64,000 nucleotides of DNA, from assembly GCF_003577475.1 (NCBI RefSeq), contig NZ_QPEP01000009.1, forward strand, positions 62,001 through 126,000. Direction: 5' to 3'. This stretch comes from Salinibius halmophilus (GTDB taxonomy: Bacteria > Pseudomonadota > Gammaproteobacteria > Pseudomonadales > Natronospirillaceae). The notes beneath the pieces were generated by a model, which saw nothing but the letters and a program-made list of their open reading frames with translations, was not told where the DNA came from and ran no database searches. The position numbers and the translations under genes are program-made. Positions 44,794 through 53,048 of the stretch are shown here, piece after piece; within the stretch, counting starts at the first letter, position 1, and each line of letters opens with the position of its first letter.

Positions 44794-45467
44794 CTGATTA
44801 GGCGGTCAACTTCGTCGAAATTGTTCACCCAAGTAAATTCGGTTGGGTGATCTTTTACGCCTCTTTTTAGTCCTAAAACATTCACGCCTGTATTTCTTGC
44901 CGCTTCTAACTCTTGCCACACGTCGGATAAAAACAGTATTTCATCTGGCGCAAGGGCAAGCGCTTCGGCGATTTTCTGATAACTCTCAGTTTCGCGCTTA
45001 TGGCCGATTTTAGTATCAAAATACTGGCTTAGGTAAGGCGTTAGATCGCCGGCTTGGCTGTGTTTAAACAATAATTGCTGAGCTTGCACGCTACCCGATG
45101 AGTAAATCGCAACGGTGTAATGTTGCGCCCATTTTTGAATGGCTGCGCTGGCATCAGCAAAAATATGGCCTTTTAACTCGCCGCTTTCATAACCATGTTG
45201 CCAGATCATCCCTTGTAAGGTCTTTAGGGGCGTTGCCTTAACATCTTCATCTATCCAAGCGAGCAGTTGCTCAACAACACTTTCTACGTCATTTGATATG
45301 TTCGCTAGGGCTGCCGCTTCGGCAAGGATGCCAGCAACGGCGGTATCGTCGCTATGCTGGCCAACGTATTGCGCTAGGTGCTGCTTAGCATACGGAAACA
45401 AAACATCGGCAACGAACTCGATAGACGACGTGGTGCCTTCTATATCGGTTAATATTGCTTTAATCAT
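44790..45467 (-). CDS. mtnC: Acireductone synthase (enolase-phosphatase) MtnC
   Basis: HAD-superfamily enzyme of 225 residues that enolises and dephosphorylates 2,3-diketo-5-methylthiopentyl-1-phosphate in methionine salvage. Motif I is LTDIEGTTSSIEFV, motif II AIYSSGSVQAQQLLF, and motif III FLSDVWQELEAA with upstream Lys in IGHKRETESYQKI. Its start overlaps the mtnD stop by four bases. Confidence 0.95.
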   Translation of the reverse strand: MIKAILTDIEGTTSSIEFVADVLFPYAKQHLAQYVGQHSDDTAVAGILAEAAALANISNDVESVVEQLLAWIDEDVKATPLKTLQGMIWQHGYESGELKGHIFADASAAIQKWAQHYTVAIYSSGSVQAQQLLFKHSQAGDLTPYLSQYFDTKIGHKRETESYQKIAEALALAPDEILFLSDVWQELEAARNTGVNVLGLKRGVKDHPTEFTWVNNFDEVDRLIS

Positions 45468-46003
45468 GCCGTCTCCAAGTATGGGTACTGTTCAGCAATA
45501 TCACTACCTGTGTAGTGTGCAATCCAGCCAACGGGGTTGTTGAAGAAGCGAATGGCCGCAAAGTCAGGCTCTGGGCCCATATCAAACCAATGTGGCGTGT
45601 TGGCAGGTACGCCAATTAGGTCGCCGGCTTCGCAATGTACGGCCACTACTTTGTTATCTATATGGAGGTAGAATAAGCCTTCGCCACGCACAAAAAATCT
45701 GACTTCGTCTTCGCTGTGGCGATGCTCAGAGATAAACTTTTCCCGCAGTTCTGCAATATTTGGGCTGTCTTCGTTAACGCTTACAACATCGACTGTTTGA
45801 TAGCCACCACGTTTACAAATACGGTCAATTTCAGCGCGATAAGATTCGAAGATGTGCGCTTCACTGTCTTGCGCTTCTGGTGCCAGCGTAATCCACTGTT
45901 CGAATAGCACGCCTTGGTCTGTTAAAAACTGTGTAATCGCCTCATCCTGTTGAAGCTTCTCTTGCACATTGCCTGATTCGTCGAAAACGGTAAGTGTTGT
46001 CAT
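45464..46003 (-). CDS. mtnD: Acireductone dioxygenase MtnD
   Basis: Cupin metalloenzyme of 179 residues that oxidises the acireductone to the methionine precursor 2-keto-4-methylthiobutyrate (Fe form) or off-pathway products (Ni form). Metal ligands are visible in EHRHSEDEVRFFVRGEG and HWFDMGPEPDF, with the first strand of the cupin in VSVNEDSPN. It sits between mtnB and mtnC. Confidence 0.95.
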   Translation of the reverse strand: MTTLTVFDESGNVQEKLQQDEAITQFLTDQGVLFEQWITLAPEAQDSEAHIFESYRAEIDRICKRGGYQTVDVVSVNEDSPNIAELREKFISEHRHSEDEVRFFVRGEGLFYLHIDNKVVAVHCEAGDLIGVPANTPHWFDMGPEPDFAAIRFFNNPVGWIAHYTGSDIAEQYPYLETA

Positions 46004-46010
46004 GGTACAC

Positions 46011-46616
46011 CTATTTCAGTTGTAAGCGTTGTAGTTCGCACTCAAGGAGAAATTCGAGTGCCTCAATTTGTCGTACACAGGTGTCTACGTCGGTCGCCCA
46101 AGTATAAATTCCGTGGCCGCGTATAATATACGCACAGCACTCTGGGTGCGCCAAACGCCAATTGGCAAAAGCTTGAGCGATATCAGCCATCGTTTGACTA
46201 TTTTCAAATATTGGTAGCAGTAGTGATTGTTCGTGACTACTGATATGTGGGAAAGCTTTCAGTACTTCATAACCACGCAATGGCAATGATTCCATGGCGC
46301 CAAGTGCCATAGACAATACTGTGCTGGCAACCGAGTGGGTGTGTAGCACGCATTGTACATCGCGATGTAGTTGGTAGATTTGGCAATGCAGTTCGGTCTC
46401 GGCTGATGGTGTGCGCTGCGCGACAGCTTTGCCGTGTTCGTCGACGACGATAAAATCGGACTCACTTATTTGAGCCTTATAAACGCCAGACTCGCTGACC
46501 CAAATTTCTGCCTCTTTGCGCAGGGAAAAATTGCCCGCCGCTGCCGGTGTCCAGCCCCTGCTAGCAAAGTATTGTGTTGCGCGTGTTAGGCCTGAAATGC
46601 TGTGCTCAAACGCCAT
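46011..46616 (-). CDS. mtnB: Methylthioribulose-1-phosphate dehydratase MtnB
   Basis: Class II aldolase-fold enzyme of 201 residues. Blocks: AAGNFSLR, the zinc histidines in CVLHTHSVASTVLS, and CAYIIRGHGIYTWATDV. It is first of the mtnB-mtnD-mtnC operon (gap of seven bases to mtnD). The start at 46616 follows AGAGGGG; a longer frame would add eight residues with no ribosome-binding site. mtnA and mtnK or mtnP are not in the window. Confidence 0.95.
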   Translation of the reverse strand: MAFEHSISGLTRATQYFASRGWTPAAAGNFSLRKEAEIWVSESGVYKAQISESDFIVVDEHGKAVAQRTPSAETELHCQIYQLHRDVQCVLHTHSVASTVLSMALGAMESLPLRGYEVLKAFPHISSHEQSLLLPIFENSQTMADIAQAFANWRLAHPECCAYIIRGHGIYTWATDVDTCVRQIEALEFLLECELQRLQLK

Positions 46617-46652
46617 ATATACCCCTCTTGTTGTGGGCAAATTATAAAAGGC

Positions 46653-47708
46653 TTACCACGAAAGCGGAAGTTGAATAGGCCCTTGAGTTAATTGACACTG
46701 AAGACCAATCAAGCGAACCGGTCGGCGCTGGCGCTGCCAGGCAATACGGCAAAGTTCGGCGATAATTTCTTGATCAAAATGACTGCACTGGCTGGTTGCT
46801 GTGGTGACTTGAAAATCATCAAATTTGAGCTTAACGCTTAAATGATTAAACGGCCGACCCGCTAAGCGCTGACGTGCTTGCGGTAATAAGCCCAGCACCA
46901 CCTCTGTTATGCTGTCTTGATCTTCGAGGTTTTGCGGAAGCGTTTTTTCAACACCCACCGACTTTCTGCGTCGCTCAGTTTGCACCGGCCGATCATCTTC
47001 CCCAATGCTCATCTGTTTTAGTCGAGTCGCGAAGTTGCCAAGAAAAGTGAGCGACTCTATGCTGGTTTGCCAAACGTCTTGGCAAAGCGTTATGCCTTTT
47101 CGTTCGAGGCGGGTTTGAGTTTTGGGGCCAACGCCAGGAAATTTTTTTACCGGTAAGTTTTGCAAAAACTCAAGCTGCTTGGCAGGTGATATGGTGGTAA
47201 CCCCTGCTGGCTTGCGCCAATCACTCGCTAGTTTTGCCAGCAGCTTGTTTTGGCTAACCCCAGCAGACACGGTAATTCCTACTTCTCGAGCCACTAAAGA
47301 TTGCAGCCACAGCGCTAAGTCTGTTGCACTACCGTATGCTTGGTAATAATGGCTAACGTCAAGGTAGGCCTCATCAATAGATACCTGCTCAAATTGATCA
47401 CAATGATCTTTGAGCAACTGCATGACTTGCTTGGACACTTCCTGGTAGCGTTGCATACGTACCGGTTTGATGATCAGTTGTGGGCATTTTTGCTTTGCTT
47501 GCCATGTCGGCATCGCCGAGCGCACGCCAAATGCTCGAGCAGGGTAGTTAGCTGTTGTGAGCACCGAGCGAGCGCTAGCGCCGCCAACCGCCAAAGGGTG
47601 ATTGGTTAAGCTAGGGTCGTCCAATTGTTCCACAGATGCAAAAAAGCAATCGCAATCTATGTGGATAATTCTGCGTTGGCTTGTGCTAGAGTCCAATATG
47701 TACCCCAT
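46653..47708 (-). CDS. dinB: DNA polymerase IV (translesion)
   Basis: Y-family polymerase of 351 residues. Catalytic carboxylates are in IHIDCDCFFASVEQ and QVSIDEAYLDVS; the steric-gate region (CFFASVE), PGVGPKTQTRLERKG helix-hairpin-helix and the little-finger domain are present. Its start is only 13 bases from the divergent DUF442 gene. I see no CTG-N10-CAG LexA box between them. Confidence 0.94.
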   Translation of the reverse strand: MGYILDSSTSQRRIIHIDCDCFFASVEQLDDPSLTNHPLAVGGASARSVLTTANYPARAFGVRSAMPTWQAKQKCPQLIIKPVRMQRYQEVSKQVMQLLKDHCDQFEQVSIDEAYLDVSHYYQAYGSATDLALWLQSLVAREVGITVSAGVSQNKLLAKLASDWRKPAGVTTISPAKQLEFLQNLPVKKFPGVGPKTQTRLERKGITLCQDVWQTSIESLTFLGNFATRLKQMSIGEDDRPVQTERRRKSVGVEKTLPQNLEDQDSITEVVLGLLPQARQRLAGRPFNHLSVKLKFDDFQVTTATSQCSHFDQEIIAELCRIAWQRQRRPVRLIGLQCQLTQGPIQLPLSW

Positions 47709-47721
47709 ATGGAGTTGAACA

Positions 47722-48048
47722 ATGACTGCAACCTATATTACCGAAAAATTCGCTGTATCTCCGCAAATCTTGCCTGATCATGTATCGGCGCTTGCAAGTG
47801 AAGGGTTTACCGACATCGTGTGTAATCGACCAGACGGTGAAGAGCCAGGCCAGCCAGCTCATACCGAGATTCAGGCAGCGTGCGAATCAGCAGGGATTAA
47901 CTTCCATTATTTGCCAATGAGCAATCCAGCCGAAGCCGCCGTGCACATTGAGCCGTTAAAGGCTTTGATTGGTAGTGATGCGAAAGTATTTGCGTTTTGT
48001 CGAACTGGCAATCGCTCCTCTATGCTATTCAACGCCGCACAAGGTTGA
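47722..48048 (+). CDS. DUF442 / TIGR01244 phosphatase-like sulfurtransferase
   Basis: Protein of 108 residues of the beta-lactamase-hydrolase-like (BLH) family. The CX5R-type active-site loop is FAFCRTGNRSSMLF. The N-terminus SPQILPDHVSALASEGFTDI and NRPDGEEPGQP are family typical. Related proteins act in sulfide oxidation or as phosphatases. A GGAG site precedes the ATG. Confidence 0.88.
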   Translation: MTATYITEKFAVSPQILPDHVSALASEGFTDIVCNRPDGEEPGQPAHTEIQAACESAGINFHYLPMSNPAEAAVHIEPLKALIGSDAKVFAFCRTGNRSSMLFNAAQG

Positions 48049-48078
48049 TTATCAATAAGCGCCACTTGAGTGTGGTGC

Positions 48079-48113
48079 AAAAAAAAAGCTGCCGATACAG
48101 GCAGCTTTTTTAG
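48079..48113. terminator. Bidirectional terminator between DUF442 gene and ppa
   Basis: AAAGCTGCC-GATACA-GGCAGCTTT: 7-bp GC-rich stem lengthened by A-T pairs, A run on the left and T run on the right, between convergent genes. Confidence 0.9.
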
Positions 48114-48122
48114 TTGGTCTGA

Positions 48123-48650
48123 TTAGCCTTTATAGGCTGCAGCGGCAGTTTCGATGGCTGCTCTCGCGGTAGCTGCGTCTTTCCAGCCACGTACCTTCAC
48201 CCATTTGCCGGCTTCTAGGTCTTTGTAGTTCTCAAAGAAGTGCTGGATTTGCTCACGCAATAATACAGGTAGGTCTTCAACATCTTGCACGTCATCGTAT
48301 AGCTTGGTGAGTTTGCTATGCGGTACGGCAACGAGCTTGGCATCTTCGCCAGCTTCGTCTTCCATTTCTAGTACCCCAACTGGGCGGCAACGTACCACTG
48401 AGCCTGGCTGTACTGGGTATGGTGTTACCACTAGAACATCGAGCGCGTCGCCATCGTCTGCGAGTGTATTTGGAATATAGCCATAGTTGGCAGGGTAGAA
48501 CATAGGAGTGGCCATGAAGCGATCAACCAGCAGCGCATCCATGTCTTTGTCAATTTCGTACTTGATTGGGTCGGCGTTCGCCGGAATCTCAATCGCCACG
48601 TAAATGTCGTTAGGCAAATCTTTGCCAGCCGGAATATTCTGATAGCTCAT
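48123..48650 (-). CDS. ppa: Inorganic pyrophosphatase (family I)
   Basis: Soluble enzyme of 175 residues hydrolysing PPi. Active-site parts: [37 protein letters not shown] (the three catalytic Asp region), and [20 protein letters not shown]. The start at 48650 (MSYQNIPAG) follows AAGAG at a good distance. Single gene. Confidence 0.97.
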   Translation of the reverse strand: MSYQNIPAGKDLPNDIYVAIEIPANADPIKYEIDKDMDALLVDRFMATPMFYPANYGYIPNTLADDGDALDVLVVTPYPVQPGSVVRCRPVGVLEMEDEAGEDAKLVAVPHSKLTKLYDDVQDVEDLPVLLREQIQHFFENYKDLEAGKWVKVRGWKDAATARAAIETAAAAYKG

Positions 48651-48727
48651 AGTTGTCATCTCTTGTTGTATGCCCAATGGGCGTTAGCGACCAAAGCATT
48701 ATATGGAGGCAATCTTTGGCACGCAAA

Positions 48728-49273
48728 TCACATACCTTGCATGATGATTTGCAGCTGATTTTGTTGAATATCGACAGCTTTTACACGTGTCTCAATCAAA
48801 GCGGCCCACTGATTATCTAATTCGGCTAGCAACCTTTGTTCAATAGCATTGGTAGCAAAATCTGGTAGTTGCCAGCCTGATAAGCTGATTTGCTCAAGGG
48901 TTAAATAAGGAAACTGGGACGTGGAGGTAACCCATACGTCGACAGGTAAGTAGCGCCCCTCACCAAGCTGATCGACTGGCCAATCAAGTTGCCAAACCAG
49001 TCTTTCTGGCGCAGCCAAAAAGCTTTGGTTAACACTGATGCCAAGGCGCGCGAAGTTTGCCTGACTGGCCAACCAAAGCTGGCCCGTCGTGATATTGAGC
49101 TGCTCGACTGATGGATTGGCGAATTGCTGTACTAAATCTGGCGAGCGAGTGAAATCTGCTGTAGTAGGGCGATCGATGGCGCGCAATTGAGTTGTTGTTA
49201 ACTGAAATACCAATAAATAAGCGGCCAATAAAGTAAAGGCAATTAGGCTTAGAACCCAGGTTAAAAAACGCAT
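48728..49273 (-). CDS. Unknown membrane-anchored periplasmic protein
   Basis: Protein of 181 residues with an N-terminal signal anchor (LTWVLSLIAFTLLAAYLLVF) and a soluble domain rich in beta-strand patterns (LTLEQISLSGWQLPDF, VDIQQNQLQIIMQG). The organisation is like DUF1439/DUF2993-type lipid-binding domains, but I cannot assign a family. No operon partner. Confidence 0.6.
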   Translation of the reverse strand: MRFLTWVLSLIAFTLLAAYLLVFQLTTTQLRAIDRPTTADFTRSPDLVQQFANPSVEQLNITTGQLWLASQANFARLGISVNQSFLAAPERLVWQLDWPVDQLGEGRYLPVDVWVTSTSQFPYLTLEQISLSGWQLPDFATNAIEQRLLAELDNQWAALIETRVKAVDIQQNQLQIIMQGM

Positions 49274-49475
49274 AACACCCCTCGATTTTGTTATCGCTCG
49301 AGCATAGCGGCTTTAGCGTGAAAAATCTTCTCAGCAACAGGCAACCAAATGATTAAGATCAGCGCTTTTATTGCTCAAAGTGTGAGAATGCGCGCCATAC
49401 TAGCAACACGCTAGCCAGTGAAATAAGTTCATGCAATAGCTACTGTGTATTCCATGCCTGCTACAAGAGGACTAT

Positions 49476-50852
49476 ATGGCCACCCAAACCATTAATCGAA
49501 AGTCGCTGAAAGCTCTTATTTGGCTAGTTTTTATGTTGGTTTTTTCTGCCTTTCAGCCGTTTTCTGTGTTTGGACTCAATGCTGCGCAAAACGCCGCTGC
49601 AATCATTGTGTTAACGGCTGCAGTGCTATGGGTGAGCGAGTGGGTGCCCTTGTTTGTAGTAAGTTTCTTAATATTAGCCATGGAGCTCATTTGGCTATCA
49701 CCTTTATTGGCAGCGCAGAAAGCTAGTTTCGACACGCAAATTTTTTTCGCGCCGTTTTTTAGCCAAATCATATTGTTGTTCTTGGCAGGCTTTGTACTGT
49801 CGCAGCTGCTGCAAAAATACAACCTAGATATTCACTTTGCCCACTTTCTGCTGCGTCGTTCACAAGGTAATCCGCAGCGTATCATTCTTGCGCTCATTGT
49901 TGCAGGCGCTTTCTTGTCTATGTGGATGAGTAACACAGCCACCACTGCGATGATGTTGGCCATCTGTATGCCGCTTATCCGCCAGCTACCGGCGCAAGAT
50001 AATTATCGCACCGCCATCATTTTGGCCATTCCATTTGCCTGTAACCTCGGTGGTATGGGCACACCAATCGGCACTGCCCCAAATGCAATTGCGCTGAGTT
50101 ATTTACATGGCATTGGTATTCAACTGAGTTTTGCTCATTGGATGTTGCTTGCTGTGCCGTTTATGAGTTTGCTGTTGGTGATTCTTTGGCGCCTGTTGCT
50201 TTGGATGTACCCAAGTCAAACGCAATGCATCGAGCTAACCAAAACACATTTCGACCAGTTTGATGGCCAGCAGAAGTTTGTCATTGGTATTTTTGCCGTC
50301 ACAATTTTTGGCTGGTTGTTTGGTGGGCAGATAGGCCTATCAACAGGCATGGTGTCGCTGCTTCCCATTATTGCATCGTTTTGGTTCGGCCTGCTTACTG
50401 CCGATGACTTCCGTTCACTCTCGTGGGACGTATTGTTTATGGTGGCAGGCGGCTTAGCGCTTGGGGTGGCCGTTGTTGAAACTGGGCTTGGGGAGGAGCT
50501 TGTGGCCTTCTTGCCAACTGGGTTGGCATTCCCGGTGCTAATTGTCTTAGTGGTGGTTATTAACTCTATTGCTTCGGTGGTAATGAGTAACACGGCCACA
50601 GCAGGCCTTATGATTCCTGTGGTAATTAGCTTGCCACTGCCAATTATGCAAGTTGCCGTGTTAGTGGTAATGGTTACCTTGTCCTGTTCATTGGGCATGG
50701 TGCTACCTGTCAGTACACCACCTAATGCCATTGCGTTTAGTTCTGGCGTTTTAACCAGTAAGCAACTAGTGAGAGGCGGATTAGGCATTGCGCTCATTGG
50801 CACCTTGCTGCTACTAATACTAGGACCAACCTATCTGCAGTGGGTGCTGTAG
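49476..50852 (+). CDS. DASS/SLC13-family sodium:anion symporter
   Basis: Carrier of 458 residues with about eleven helices. Two Ser-Asn-Thr motifs that hold sodium and the carboxylate are seen as MSNTATTAMML (about 150) and VVMSNTATAGLMIPV (about 370), together with the NLGGMGTPIGTAPNAIAL and LGMVLPVSTPPNAIAFSSG hairpin loops of this family. Likely substrates are C4-dicarboxylates, citrate, sulfate or phosphate. Monocistronic or paired with the following zinc-ribbon gene (10-base gap). Confidence 0.92.
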   Translation: MATQTINRKSLKALIWLVFMLVFSAFQPFSVFGLNAAQNAAAIIVLTAAVLWVSEWVPLFVVSFLILAMELIWLSPLLAAQKASFDTQIFFAPFFSQIILLFLAGFVLSQLLQKYNLDIHFAHFLLRRSQGNPQRIILALIVAGAFLSMWMSNTATTAMMLAICMPLIRQLPAQDNYRTAIILAIPFACNLGGMGTPIGTAPNAIALSYLHGIGIQLSFAHWMLLAVPFMSLLLVILWRLLLWMYPSQTQCIELTKTHFDQFDGQQKFVIGIFAVTIFGWLFGGQIGLSTGMVSLLPIIASFWFGLLTADDFRSLSWDVLFMVAGGLALGVAVVETGLGEELVAFLPTGLAFPVLIVLVVVINSIASVVMSNTATAGLMIPVVISLPLPIMQVAVLVVMVTLSCSLGMVLPVSTPPNAIAFSSGVLTSKQLVRGGLGIALIGTLLLLILGPTYLQWVL

Positions 50853-50862
50853 CGGAGGATTT

Positions 50863-51183
50863 ATGGAAATACACATTCAGAAGTGTCAGGCATGTGGGTC
50901 GCGAAACTTGCGCAATATCTTGCAACGCGATCGTGATCAGAGGGTTTATGTGCAATGCCGCGACTGCGAAAAATTTGTTGCGCGTTACATTGTTAGCCCA
51001 GCGGGTTATTTTCATGCCGGTAAAGACTACGAGAGTTTTCTGCGATCCGTGGCGCGCCACCCAGATTTACAATCCGGTAGAGATATTCGAGAGTGGTTTG
51101 CGGAAGTTGAAAACCACTCACAGGAAGAGTTCGACAGTTTGCTCGAAAAGGCAGCGGCTAAGTACGGCCCCGATCTGCCTTAA
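50863..51183 (+). CDS. Small zinc-ribbon protein, unknown
   Basis: Cytoplasmic protein of 106 residues. A four-Cys zinc ribbon spans CQACGSRNLRNIL and VQCRDCEKFVARY (residues 8-40); a helical part follows (YESFLRSVARHPDLQSG, EEFDSLLEKAAAKYG). A GGAGG site lies just before the ATG. Its stop overlaps the end of the convergent RmlD-like gene by four bases. Role unknown. Confidence 0.7.
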   Translation: MEIHIQKCQACGSRNLRNILQRDRDQRVYVQCRDCEKFVARYIVSPAGYFHAGKDYESFLRSVARHPDLQSGRDIREWFAEVENHSQEEFDSLLEKAAAKYGPDLP

Positions 51184-52046
51184 CTCTCTGCTTCGGCAGC
51201 TTTAATTTGCTCATCTAATAATGTGCGCAGCTCACGAACAATCCAGTTACGCACCGGCTGTGGCTTGATACCAAAAGTTTTTAAGGTGCTGTCGGTATTC
51301 AAGTCGCGACGCATTTGCTCGCCACCGTCTGGAAGGTTAGGTGCGTCAGGCAGCTCAAGAGATGGCAGCATCAGCTTAGCTTCATCGTGCACCAGCCTAG
51401 CGAAAGCTAGCTCACTCATTGCTCTAACACCGCCATAGTGATAACTGCCCCATAGTGGTGGTTTAACACCGCAAGAAATCTGTTGCAGCATAGCTAACAC
51501 TACGCGTGCTGCATCGGCTGACGCGGTGAAAGAGCGGCGTACATCGGCATCCCAGCTTTCAATTTCACCATAGAGGAGCTTCTCAATACGCCCACGCGGC
51601 CCTTGGCCAAATAGCGGTCCAAATCGCACCAAAACATGTTGCTCAACCGACTGCACTAGTGACTCACAATGCAAAAGTTGTTTGCCTTTTTCATCTTCGG
51701 GGTGCACTGGCTCATCGACTAACCATGCTTTGCCTTGGCGGCGATTAAATACGCGGTCAGAAGAAGTCATGATAATGGGCAAGTTGAAGGTTTTGGCCAA
51801 GTGAACGCAATGTTCAACATTGCTCTGAGCGTGGGCAGGGTCTTGCTCAACCCCTAAAATTAATAAATAGTCTGGTTGACTGGTTTCAACTCTCTCACTG
51901 AGCGCTTCAGCGCTCGCGTCATACAAAGACATCTGGTCAAAGTGAATGCTGGCGCTGAGCATAGCCGCTTCCGTAGCTGTGGATAATAAGCCCGGACGTG
52001 AAAGAGTTAAGATGTTCAAAGTACTGTCCCCAACCAACACACTCAT
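51180..52046 (-). CDS. RmlD-like sugar-nucleotide-binding protein, probably inactive
   Basis: Protein of 288 residues with the overall RmlD/dTDP-4-dehydrorhamnose reductase layout: PIIMTSSDRVFNRRQG resembles STDYVFDG and VRFGPLFGQGPRG resembles the later substrate loop. However, the N-terminus (MSVLVGDSTLNILTLSRPGL) lacks the GxxGxxG NADPH motif and the catalytic YxxxK is replaced in PEDEKGKQLLHCE. It therefore looks like a pseudoenzyme. The 3' end overlaps the zinc-ribbon gene. Function unknown; located beside ssb. Confidence 0.7.
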   Translation of the reverse strand: MSVLVGDSTLNILTLSRPGLLSTATEAAMLSASIHFDQMSLYDASAEALSERVETSQPDYLLILGVEQDPAHAQSNVEHCVHLAKTFNLPIIMTSSDRVFNRRQGKAWLVDEPVHPEDEKGKQLLHCESLVQSVEQHVLVRFGPLFGQGPRGRIEKLLYGEIESWDADVRRSFTASADAARVVLAMLQQISCGVKPPLWGSYHYGGVRAMSELAFARLVHDEAKLMLPSLELPDAPNLPDGGEQMRRDLNTDSTLKTFGIKPQPVRNWIVRELRTLLDEQIKAAEAES

Positions 52047-52080
52047 AGTCTGACCTTCATGCTAACCTAGTTGGTTGGGG
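52028..52080 (-). promoter_or_regulatory. 11-bp inverted repeat enclosing the start site of the RmlD-like gene
   Basis: CCCCAACCAAC (52028-52038) and GTTGGTTGGGG (52070-52080) are perfect complements. On the transcript the upstream arm precedes a 31-base loop that contains the GAAGG ribosome-binding site and the ATG; the other arm is codons 4-7. Folding would trap the start codon inside a hairpin. It may also be a DNA operator. Confidence 0.55.
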
Positions 52081-52246
52081 TTGCAATAGCCGCAACACAA
52101 GTTTGCGAACTTTCTATGACAAATAGGCTTAGTTTGTTTACGAACTGATTTTGTTCGGGTGGTTGTTTACAGCTACCAAACTGAAAATGGATCGTCTAGC
52201 CTGAGCCAACTTGCTAGTGAGCTCATGACCATTTTCTAGAATAAGT

Positions 52247-52273
52247 AAAAAGCCCCGCAATAGCGGGGCTTTA
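52247..52273 (-). terminator. Rho-independent terminator after ssb
   Basis: AAAGCCCCGC-AATA-GCGGGGCTTT: 8-bp GC stem plus A-T pairs, with a five-T tract in the minus direction just after the ssb stop. Confidence 0.92.
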
Positions 52274-52290
52274 ACGCTCTAAGTGTTCAT

Positions 52291-52878
52291 TTAGAACGGG
52301 ATATCGTCATCCCAATCGTCAACTGCTGGTGGTGCCGCTGGCGCTTGCTGCGCTGGGCGCTGGGCAGGTTGTTGTGGCGCTTGTTGCTGCATTGGCTGTG
52401 GCGCAGGTTGCTGGTATTGCTGCTGTGGCGCTTGCTGTTGCATAGGTTGCGCAGCGGGTTGCTGCATACCTGCGCCTTGCTGGCCTTGCCAAGGGTCATT
52501 TTGCTGTTGACCGTAGCCTCCGCCGTTGTCCATGCCACCTTCACGGCCGCCAATCATTTGCATTTCATTGCCAATGATTTCTGTCGTATAGCGGTCCTGA
52601 CCATTTTGATCCTGCCACTTACGTGTTTGAATGCGGCCTTCAATGTATACTTGCGAACCCTTGCGAAGATATTGGCCAGCAATTTCGGCCGTTTTGCCAA
52701 ATAGGGTTACACGGTGCCACTCAGTCGTATCCGTCCAATTACCATTCATGTCACGGCTACGAGAGTTTGTCGCTACGTTCAAGTTCGCCACCTGAGTACC
52801 CGAGGCGGTGGCGCGAATTTCAGGGTCTTGCCCTAAGCGGCCAAGAATCATCGCTTTGTTAATGGTGCCTTTAGACAT
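52291..52878 (-). CDS. ssb: Single-stranded DNA-binding protein
   Basis: SSB of 195 residues: N-terminal OB fold ([60 protein letters not shown]) and a long Gln/Pro/Ala-rich linker (about 115-185) ending in the acidic tip DDWDDDIPF that recruits repair proteins. The linker is longer and more Gln-rich than in E. coli. Divergent from uvrA as in many Gammaproteobacteria. Confidence 0.97.
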   Translation of the reverse strand: MSKGTINKAMILGRLGQDPEIRATASGTQVANLNVATNSRSRDMNGNWTDTTEWHRVTLFGKTAEIAGQYLRKGSQVYIEGRIQTRKWQDQNGQDRYTTEIIGNEMQMIGGREGGMDNGGGYGQQQNDPWQGQQGAGMQQPAAQPMQQQAPQQQYQQPAPQPMQQQAPQQPAQRPAQQAPAAPPAVDDWDDDIPF

Positions 52879-52941
52879 GTTGCTTCCTGTGTTCTGTTAC
52901 GTGGTACCAGCTTACACCTAGGTGTGCTGAAAAGTAATCCA

Positions 52942-52991
52942 ATAGAATATCATTGACCTACTATTCTGTCGTGAGTTGATTGTAGAATAGT
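52942..52991. promoter_or_regulatory. Repeated AGAATA half-sites in the ssb-uvrA intergenic region
   Basis: ACTATTCT (52960-52967) and AGAATAGT (52984-52991) are a perfect 8-bp inverted repeat with 16 bases between; a third copy TAGAATA lies at 52943-52949. Nearby is the palindrome ACACCTAGGTGT (52914-52925). No CTG-N10-CAG LexA box is present. These are candidates for the control of this repair promoter region. Confidence 0.4.
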
Positions 52992-53048
52992 TATTGTATA
53001 AATGCACAGTTAATATACACTGGCGTGCGTAAAAAGTTGGAGTGAAGT

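Noticed and set aside
50216-50803. 195-residue minus-strand frame opposite the DASS carrier gene
   Set aside because: Antisense of a transmembrane coding region, rich in Thr/Ser/Ile as expected for such shadows; no family pattern.
52894-52910. SOS box-like CTG-TTACGTGGTAC-CAG near ssb
   Set aside because: The spacer is 11 bases instead of 10 and the interior lacks the alternating TATA pattern, so it does not qualify as a LexA site.
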